Positions 59,501 to 64,000 of a stretch of 64,000 nt of DNA are shown here, one piece after another (position 1 is the stretch's first letter; each line of letters opens with the position of its first letter). The stretch lies in the NCBI GenBank assembly GCA_947650365.1, contig OX393557.1:27344885-27408884 (forward strand), in the 5' to 3' direction. Under the pieces are notes generated by a model that was given only the letters and a program-made list of their open reading frames with translations, ran no database searches and was not told the origin of the DNA. The position numbers and the translations under genes were made by a program. Source of the stretch: Chamaelirium japonicum. Lineage: Eukaryota > Streptophyta > Magnoliopsida > Liliales > Melanthiaceae.

Positions 59501-62500
59501 CCGTGCATCGGGTTAAAGACAATGTCTACTCATCATTAACAACAGTGCACTGAAAACCTTGTGTCACATAAGAATGGTTTAAAAACTAGGACTAAAGACT
59601 GAGAAGCTAAATAAGCCTTGCAATATGGCATGGTTCAAGAAGAGCTTAAATGTTTTTATTAACACAAGATGTCTTGTATACTTTTCTGTTGGGATGGTAA
59701 ACAAAGACGTAGTTTGGTGTGTCATGATGTGGTTCTCTTGGGCATTTGTCACATTCTTTTAGGCCGCCTGTGGTAGTATGATCGTAAGATGACCCACAAT
59801 TGTGAAATGAACACGCACACCTTCCTCAAGAATGGTTGTAAGATCACGTTAGTTTCCAAAAGGGATCTATTAAAACATCCTTGTAATGGTCATCACCTCT
59901 AGGAGCCGAAGACACTCCGACGCATAAGTCAAAAATCTCTAAGAGCAGGAAGGTCTTAGCTTGACGAAGTTAAGTCCCCAATAACTCAGACTTCAACCTT
60001 TGGTCCCTTGTGCTTTCCAACTCCTTCTATGAGGACAGATACTTGGTCTCTTCCTATCTGTAACCACTGTTTCATGGGTCTTTCCTCCCATCACTCCACG
60101 ATCTCCTTCCTTGGTTAGCGTGGCCTCGCGATCTCATAATTTTGGCATCTTTTTTAGGGGCATTCTGCATGTATGAGTGCCATTGTATCCTCTTGCATAG
60201 AATCGGGTACTTCCCATCCTATCGTGGGGTAGTTTTTGGATTTGGTGGGCATGATGAGTTAGCATTATCTCAATCCACGTATTGTTTGTCATGCCACAAT
60301 CTCTTTGTACTATCGGGGTGGCCTCACAATCGTGACGCCTTTTGGATCGCCTGCCAGGAGAAGTAGTCTAAATTTGCTATCAAGTAGTCTGAATTTACTA
60401 TCAAGTAGTCTGAATTTGCTATTAGCAAGTCGACTAACTGGTAGCCGGGATGATAATTGTGCCACTAGGCCACACACCAGGGGGCCGATCAAACCGGATC
60501 AACTTGAGAAAGTATAGCCCATGCCTTCCACGAAAGTCGGTCATTCCTCAAGTGGGTCTTTCATCTCCTGCCCCTTTGTGCTTGTTTTAGGTTGTCGGAG
60601 TCCTATACCGCTGCATGAGCTGCGAGTCGGTTGTGCCACTTACCGGTCTTCAGTTTGGCCACGTGTGTGACAGGGATTGGTACATTTTATGCCACCCATA
60701 GTTTTGTTGGAATCGTAATTGGCAACAGTTCATCCAATTCTGTTGAAACCTTGAAACTCTTCTGTTAATATTGGTTATAGATGAGCAGAATATTACATGA
60801 CAGGACCCTGTGGTACTGTCAGGGTTTGAATGCCGATCTTGTGCTGTGACACCATGAAGCTTGAGGTGCAATTGTTACCTGACGTACCATAGCCGTTAAG
60901 TATTGTCCCATCTATTTGTGAGGTAATTGTAATTGTGAACGCAATAATGCAATCTACCACTAGCAGGAGGCAAAATCCCATTAAAAACTTATAAATAACC
61001 TCCCTTATACAATATGCTTGCGTATTACAGTAGTATACAGTTTATGTACATATGTTTTTCCACTATATCCATAGAAATGTCTACCCATTCCGTGATTAGA
61101 TTGTTTACTTCTGCATAGCTTGCACTGAAATGAACAAAGCAATGTTATCTCTTTATGTAACTTGTTTGTTTTAGTGTTTTTTTAGATCACTATATATTTT
61201 TCATCTATTAGCACAGTTATTTTGCTCTGTATTATATGGCACAAGAATATTGCCTAGTGCTACTGGATCTTTAAGCAAATATCCTAACTACTTTTGATGG
61301 AGGGATGTGACAGGTAACGGCATACAGATTCAAATGCAGTTCACAAATCTCTAAAGCTATACGAAAATCTACTCAAATTTATCTTCTATTATCATCATCT
61401 TTACTATCCAGTATCCACTGCCTTCAATTTTTGTTCCTTTAGCATTTGTTGTACATTTAATATTCTAAGTAACCAGTGTTGTTTTCCCAGATACTGGCTT
61501 CAAGAATTTGTGCTGATGTGTTGATTAGTGTGTTTCAGGTTTGACAAAAGGATCACTAAATTTGCTGAAGAGAAGTTCCAAAGGGATGGCATTGAAGTGA
61601 AAACAGAGTTTCGGGTTGTGAAGGTATCTGATGAGTCCATCACAATGACAAATAAAACGACCGGGGAGATTTCTGTACCATATGGAATGGCTGTCTGGTC
61701 TACTGGTATTGGGACTCGGCCTGTCATATTGGACTTCATGAAACAAATTGATCAGGTTAGTTGATGTAGACCTGTGCTCACATTTTCCCCAAGCTCAATT
61801 AGCATCCTGCCACTGTTTTGTCTAAACTTGATGCCTTTTATATTTGAGTGCTTTCTCACATGCTCAGGTTGATAGGCGAGTATTAGCGACTGATGAATGG
61901 CTGAGAGTCCTTAAATCTGATTGTGTTTACGCTCTTGGGGACTGTGCCACAATAAGTCAACGAAAAGTCATGGTATGTGCAGTATGATGGTTTTTTGATG
62001 TTATATCTTGCGAAAATTATGCAGGTCATGTAGTAAGATTAGCTTATAGCATGTTATTCAGCGAAACACTTGCCATTTTTCTGCCTGCTCTTTGTATGAT
62101 AAAACAATCAAATATATGTACATAACCAAATTACATGGTTGCCATTATGGTAACCGGATGCCATATTTCATTACTCTTGAGTTAGAAAACTGTACTTTGT
62201 AGGGTACTTTCCTCTGCCACATTGTCTCCATTGAATTCTGCATGTTGCTCGAAACAGTTTGTAACATGTTCTATTGGGTTTGTATATCTGTGTGCATTGC
62301 TAGAGAGACATGCTTTAGTAAGTTGTCTTACTTTTTCATTCTTTGTTTGTTTTTTTACGTGCACACACATGCACACGCACAAACACCCACACACGCACAC
62401 AAATGCAAGACAGAGATGGAGGAGCCATCCCACGTGCATGTAGTGGGATGAAATTCACCCATCCGGATGGGGAGCATCGAACGACTGAGATCCAGCTCCC

Positions 62501-63940
62501 CATTGCTGTGGGACACTCTTGCACCCTCCATCCATTTTGCCACAGACCGGGGGGGGGGGGGGGGGACGTCATGCACTTGACCAGGTTGTCACACTATCTT
62601 TCTAAAATTGCTCTAAAATAAATATATATTTAATAAAGTGAACGTAAAAAGCCCCAAATCCTCAAAATTGCTCGAAGAGCATGTCCACCATTGCCAAATT
62701 CTCACGGGCTTCATCCAACTATCTTTAGAGTAATATAAAGATTTGTCTCTTGCAATATGGTGACCTAGAAGAAATCATGCAATGTATTTTTATACAGTTT
62801 GTTCCGCAAGTATAGAGGGAAACCAAAATCAAGTGAAAAAAAGATAAGAACAATTCATACTCGAATGCTAGTATGATAGAGAACAAAATAGAATATAGGA
62901 CAAAAAATGATATTTATTATTATTTAAAAACCTAAAGATGTATACTATATGCTTATGTAATATTTTATCCACCTTGACTATTAAGGGGTGTTAGGGATAT
63001 GGTTGCCTAGTAGTGCTGTCATCATATGTTACACTTTGTTCTCCAAAGTAGATCAAGAGCATTATCCAAATAAAACACTATGTTCCTATCCTACATCAGA
63101 TCTCTTTTTGATTCCTTGAAAACTATCACTTCTCTTGGTGCTTACTTTCATCCTTCCTGGTCACTCCTGTCCCCCTCTACTTATGAAGTTTAAAATTTAT
63201 ACATCGTCTTAGTGATCATTTTTTGACTCCCAGCTTTGACAACCTTGGTGAAAGATGCTGGCTCGCTGGGTGAATGGCTTGGCTATGTTTCACAATCTAA
63301 ACTACACTAACCTGTTCTAGTTCACTATCTATATCCATCATAAACATAAATTACATTTCTGTGGATCTGGATTCTCAGCTAGAAGGAATATCACACAAAT
63401 GTTCAATGTGTTCGTATGCATGCATAAAGAACCACTGAAGAGAATTTACATGTTGAATTGTACTAGCAGTATTAGAATTAATCAGTAATCACCTAGATCC
63501 CAATTGCTCAACCTCGATTTTCTTCACAGAAAATCATTTTGAAGGTAGGGTGCATGGGTAAACTAGTAAACTGCTGCTAGCTGAACAGTCAGCATTTTGT
63601 ATGTGTGGTGTAGTTTTGCGGAACAAATGTGATTTCTTATTTTTTATTAATAACAACCTTCATGCAGGAAGATATCTCAGATATCTTTAAGGTAGCAGAC
63701 AAAGACAATTCTGGAACTTTAACTGTGAAAGAAATTAAAGATGTTTTAGAAGATATCTGCATAAGATACCCTCAGGTGGAACTCTATTTAAAGAGCAAGC
63801 ATATGAGTGACATTGTAGATTTGCTGGAGGAGTCTAAAAGCGATGTTAAAAAAGAATCTGTAGAGTTGGGCATAGAAGAGTTCAAAAAAGCTCTAGCTCA
63901 AGTGGATTCGCAGGTCAAGTGTCTTCCTGCAACAGCTCAG
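39623..63940 (+). CDS. NDB: External mitochondrial NAD(P)H dehydrogenase, NDB2-like (exons 1-7, 3' end outside window)
   Basis: Type II, rotenone-insensitive NAD(P)H:ubiquinone oxidoreductase of the outer face of the inner mitochondrial membrane. It oxidises cytosolic NADH or NADPH without pumping protons. Seven exons join in phase to 470 codons. A FAD-binding GTGWAG lies at residues 62-67, a second nucleotide-binding GGGPTG at 227-232, and an inserted EF-hand loop [12 protein letters not shown] at 390-401 with all calcium ligands. Glu264 ends the second Rossmann unit; in plant NDB proteins an acidic residue there goes with NADH preference (NDB2 type) and a neutral one with NADPH (NDB1 type). 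The family is about 580 residues, so about 110 residues lie beyond the window. ATG 39623 fits the family start, and residues 1-30 are hydrophobic and basic like the known N-terminal targeting region. No frame damage despite 14-kb and 5.9-kb introns. Confidence 0.95.
39715..40149 (+). other. NDB intron 1, left part
   Basis: Ordinary AT-rich intron sequence with no recognised repeat or gene. Intron 1 as a whole runs 39715-53791 and is mostly transposon DNA. Confidence 0.6.
40150..40555 (-). pseudogene. Ty1/copia reverse transcriptase fragment
   Basis: Minus-strand translation over two frames gives [48 protein letters not shown] and [12 protein letters not shown], the N-terminal part of copia RT. 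Frameshifts and loss of the rest make it a relic. Opposite in strand to the host gene. Confidence 0.85.
40788..40935. repeat. Tandem repeat, about 67 bp x 2-3
   Basis: GACTAGTCTCCAGGC units at 40788 and 40854 and a partial at 40922, with ACCGACAAATTCAGATTCTT in each full unit. Confidence 0.85.
41492..41567. repeat. (GA)n microsatellite
   Basis: About 37 uninterrupted AG units in intron 1. Confidence 0.97.
41866..42535. repeat. Cluster of palindromic and direct repeats
   Basis: TTTATAACTACCAG(A/G) and (A/G)GTTTTTATAACCACNTGTTATTCGG words recur five or more times in both orientations. GCATTGCATATGGTGTCTTA occurs at about 42355 and 42505 and inverted at about 42160. One pair around 42357-42416 forms a near-perfect 60-bp palindrome. 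It could be the remains of a DNA transposon or LTR; not identified. Confidence 0.75.
42540..44605 (+). pseudogene. Ty1/copia integrase-RT-RNase H relic
   Basis: In order: [11 protein letters not shown] and CVVCVQSKQ (pre-integrase zinc region), [20 protein letters not shown] (integrase core), [66 protein letters not shown] (RT active site) and [19 protein letters not shown] (before RNase H). Many stops and frameshifts; gag, protease and both LTRs are missing. A 23-bp microduplication (AACACTTTAAAGTGTGGGGA...) sits at about 43181-43227. RNase H is cut off by the MITE at 44611. Confidence 0.92.
44611..44869. mobile_element. MITE with long terminal inverted repeats
   Basis: Left ATATTGGTCCCTCAACTT and reverse-complemented right ATATTGGTCCCTTGACTT continue as imperfect inverted repeats for about 65 bp (both include AATTTGATCCCTGAACTAT). 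259 bp in total, no coding. It truncates the copia RNase H region. No clear target duplication. Confidence 0.8.
44870..45635. other. NDB intron 1 sequence left of the gypsy element
   Basis: AT-rich, no gene or repeat recognised. It ends in AGGTG, the left copy of the gypsy target duplication. Confidence 0.5.
45832..45837 (+). promoter_or_regulatory. LTR TATA box
   Basis: TATATA within GGCCTTTATATAGGCC. Present identically in the 3' LTR (52232-52237). Confidence 0.75.
46577..46933 (+). CDS. ORF carried inside the gypsy 5' LTR
   Basis: 118 codons from an ATG in strong context (CCCATGGCGG). The frame is open upstream to 46091 through a Pro/Ser-rich stretch that may be leader sequence. The product has an acidic start ([20 protein letters not shown]), a middle with [20 protein letters not shown], and a Pro-rich tail. 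The 3' LTR copy keeps the same frame and length with one amino-acid change (Ser to Pro). A donor-like CAGGTACCA follows the stop by 20 bp. No known family recognised. It could be a captured host gene, an accessory gene or chance coding in GC-rich DNA. Confidence 0.4.
   Translation: MADPDVDHGMIEDEDGYLDIDSSFLDFQFSEGESVEEYVERISYTVVCDAEARLGISEWHRRWHPDAPVHRNIVCLHLLANPRPETSATPEAPTPPPPRPEVLPTPENAPAPPSSPPQ
47278..47289 (+). other. Gypsy primer-binding site (Met-tRNAi)
   Basis: TGGTATCAGAGC four bases after the 5' LTR end, continuing ATGG. Confidence 0.95.
47356..52113 (+). pseudogene. Gypsy gag-pol polyprotein with two nonsense codons
   Basis: One frame from ATG 47356 to TGA 52113, broken by TAA (47827-47829) in gag and TGA (49390-49392) in RT. 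Gag: [24 protein letters not shown] knuckle [14 protein letters not shown] (48328-48369). Aspartic protease VIIDSGS (48637 on). RT with YFDDILIYS (49697 on). RNase [19 protein letters not shown]. Integrase with a zinc finger ([10 protein letters not shown] to CHACQLAK, about 50690-50826), then core residues in [17 protein letters not shown] and [12 protein letters not shown]-terminal chromodomain ([16 protein letters not shown], about 51890). The RT stop replaces a normally conserved Trp in DGT-RMCVD. The frame runs 73 bp into the 3' LTR before ending. Confidence 0.95.
52041..53672 (+). repeat. Gypsy 3' LTR
   Basis: Same as the 5' LTR but starting TTATGGGG (G to T in the terminal TG), preceded by purine-rich GGGGAGAA. 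It ends TTTTGCATCA, followed by target duplication AGGTG. Confidence 0.95.
52976..53332 (+). CDS. ORF carried inside the gypsy 3' LTR
   Basis: Second copy of the 118-codon LTR ORF (see 46577-46933), same length; Ser to Pro in the DIDS(S/P)FLDF segment and one silent change in the stretch compared. A longer in-frame extension starts at 52493. Confidence 0.4.
   Translation: MADPDVDHGMIEDEDGYLDIDSPFLDFQFSEGESVEEYVERISYTVVCDAEARLGISEWHRRWHPDAPVHRNIVCLHLLANPRPETSATPEAPTPPPPRPEVLPTPENAPAPPSSPPQ
53792..54056 (+). CDS. NDB: NDB exon 2
   Basis: 265 nt after acceptor ATTGCAG. It encodes a short linker, then [20 protein letters not shown] (FAD-binding fold), [20 protein letters not shown] and VEPIRKI. 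It ends AAAAAG before donor GTAAAG, phase 0. The acceptor lies only 115 bp after the right edge of the gypsy target duplication. Confidence 0.97.
54057..54800 (+). other. NDB intron 2
   Basis: 744 bp, AT-rich, GTAAAG...TTTGGCAG. A short direct repeat (ACAGTGAGAATGA(A/C)TGCT) lies near 54321 and 54361. No other feature. Confidence 0.9.
54801..55007 (+). CDS. NDB: NDB exon 3
   Basis: 207 nt between TTTGGCAG and GTACAT. It encodes [19 protein letters not shown] and [20 protein letters not shown], a conserved core part of the oxidoreductase domain. Phase 0 at both ends. Confidence 0.97.
55008..55427 (+). other. NDB intron 3
   Basis: 420 bp, GTACAT...TTATGCAG, no inserted element recognised. Confidence 0.9.
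55428..55678 (+). CDS. NDB: NDB exon 4
   Basis: 251 nt from TTATGCAG to donor GTAAGA. It encodes [20 protein letters not shown], the NAD(P)H-binding [20 protein letters not shown] and the diagnostic [11 protein letters not shown] with Glu264. It ends in AT of a split ATG codon completed by exon 5. Confidence 0.97.
55679..57752 (+). other. NDB intron 4, left part
   Basis: Contains a TTGGGCTACGTCCACGAGG motif (about 56159-56177) of the type common in plant copia LTRs on the minus strand, and GC-richer DNA at 56560-57260 that may be an old gypsy LTR preceding the primer site at 57753. Edges could not be fixed. Confidence 0.4.
57753..57764 (+). other. Degenerate retrotransposon primer site
   Basis: TGGTATTAGAGC, one mismatch to the Met-tRNAi primer site, about 400 bp before the gag relic. 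Confidence 0.6.
58161..59960 (+). pseudogene. Ty3/gypsy gag-protease relic in NDB intron 4
   Basis: Pieces in several frames: [17 protein letters not shown] start, then WIENIKHFF and [13 protein letters not shown] (gag core), [19 protein letters not shown], a decayed zinc knuckle [11 protein letters not shown] (about 59222), and protease-like [17 protein letters not shown] and DVVWCVMMW. Numerous stops. RT and later domains are absent; much older than the element in intron 1. Confidence 0.8.
59961..61538 (+). other. NDB intron 4, right part
   Basis: No gene recognised. A 21-bp unit (AAGTAGTCTGAATTTGCTATC) is repeated three times at 60361-60424. Ends at acceptor GTTTCAG. Confidence 0.6.
60361..60424. 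repeat. Minisatellite, 21 bp x 3
   Basis: Near-identical AAGTAGTCT(G/A)AATTT(G/A)CTATC units. Confidence 0.95.
61539..61755 (+). CDS. NDB: NDB exon 5
   Basis: 217 nt from GTTTCAG to GTTAGT. It encodes [20 protein letters not shown] and [19 protein letters not shown], both strongly conserved in the family. Confidence 0.97.
61868..61972 (+). CDS. NDB: NDB exon 6
   Basis: 105 nt from TGCTCAG to GTATGT. It encodes [15 protein letters not shown] and [17 protein letters not shown]. The ALGDCA segment is the FAD-contacting motif of type II dehydrogenases. Phase 0 at both ends. Confidence 0.97.
61973..63667 (+). other. NDB intron 6
   Basis: 1695 bp. It contains a CA-rich stretch (62357-62404) and a run of about 16 G (62549-62564), surrounded by GC-richer DNA (62420-62580) unlike the rest of the intron, possibly an unidentified insertion. 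Ends at TTCATGCAG. Confidence 0.85.
63668..63940 (+). CDS. NDB: NDB exon 7 (EF-hand exon)
   Basis: 273 nt from TTCATGCAG to donor GTGACT. It carries the calcium-binding EF-hand ([12 protein letters not shown]: Asp1, Asp3, Ser5, Thr7, Thr9, Glu12), then [13 protein letters not shown] and [15 protein letters not shown]. The gene continues past the window. Confidence 0.96.
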
Positions 63941-64000
63941 GTGACTTCTAAGTATTATTAATTGAATTAAATTGGTTTACATAAACGTGTCATGTGGAAT

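Overview
The window is nuclear DNA from a flowering plant. It holds one spliced plant gene with canonical GT-AG introns, telo-box promoter sequence, and dense Ty1/copia, Ty3/gypsy, CACTA and hAT insertions with plant-type primer sites (initiator Met-tRNA). There is no sign of bacterial, organellar or viral gene organisation. Species cannot be named from what is visible. Family names and rRNA segments are from memory; no database search was possible.

Layout. 1-6642: a 3.2-3.4 kb block present twice in tandem, each copy carrying the same 0.8 kb hAT-like insertion. 6643-9253: remains of a Ty1/copia element (primer site, broken gag) and minisatellites. 9254-17405: an 8.15 kb CACTA transposon with TIRs, TSD and subterminal repeats, whose transposase_24-type gene is split by a 3.2 kb solo LTR (12363-15599). 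17409-22245: a degenerate copia 3' half with an internal 390-bp duplication, a probable LTR, and one copy of a 40-bp-repeat LTR family. 22799-26464: a snoRNA cluster behind a telo-box/TATA promoter, with at least five box C/D-type RNAs, one H/ACA RNA, and an unusual pair of long structured RNAs with compensatory base changes. 26770-31800: minisatellites (42, 107, 60 and 257 bp units) and repeat-family copies. 31793-36720: a minus-strand copia LTR split by a 2.66 kb solo LTR. 37179-39500: MITEs, including a hAT-like one with a perfect 8-bp TSD and a long inverted repeat just upstream of the gene.

39623 to the window end: the first seven coding exons of a mitochondrial external type II NAD(P)H dehydrogenase (NDB2-like, calcium-binding EF-hand in exon 7). 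Together they encode 470 residues; the last ~110 lie beyond the window. Intron 1 is 14 kb and contains two copia fragments, a MITE and a recent, nearly complete chromodomain-bearing Ty3/gypsy element (45641-53672, LTRs about 1.3% different, TSD AGGTG). Intron 4 (5.9 kb) holds an old gypsy gag-protease relic. The exon reading frame is undamaged and the splice phases all match, so the gene looks functional despite the insertions.

The most unusual items are the paired structured RNAs at 23952-24070 and 24497-24610 and the 118-residue ORF carried inside both LTRs of the young gypsy element.
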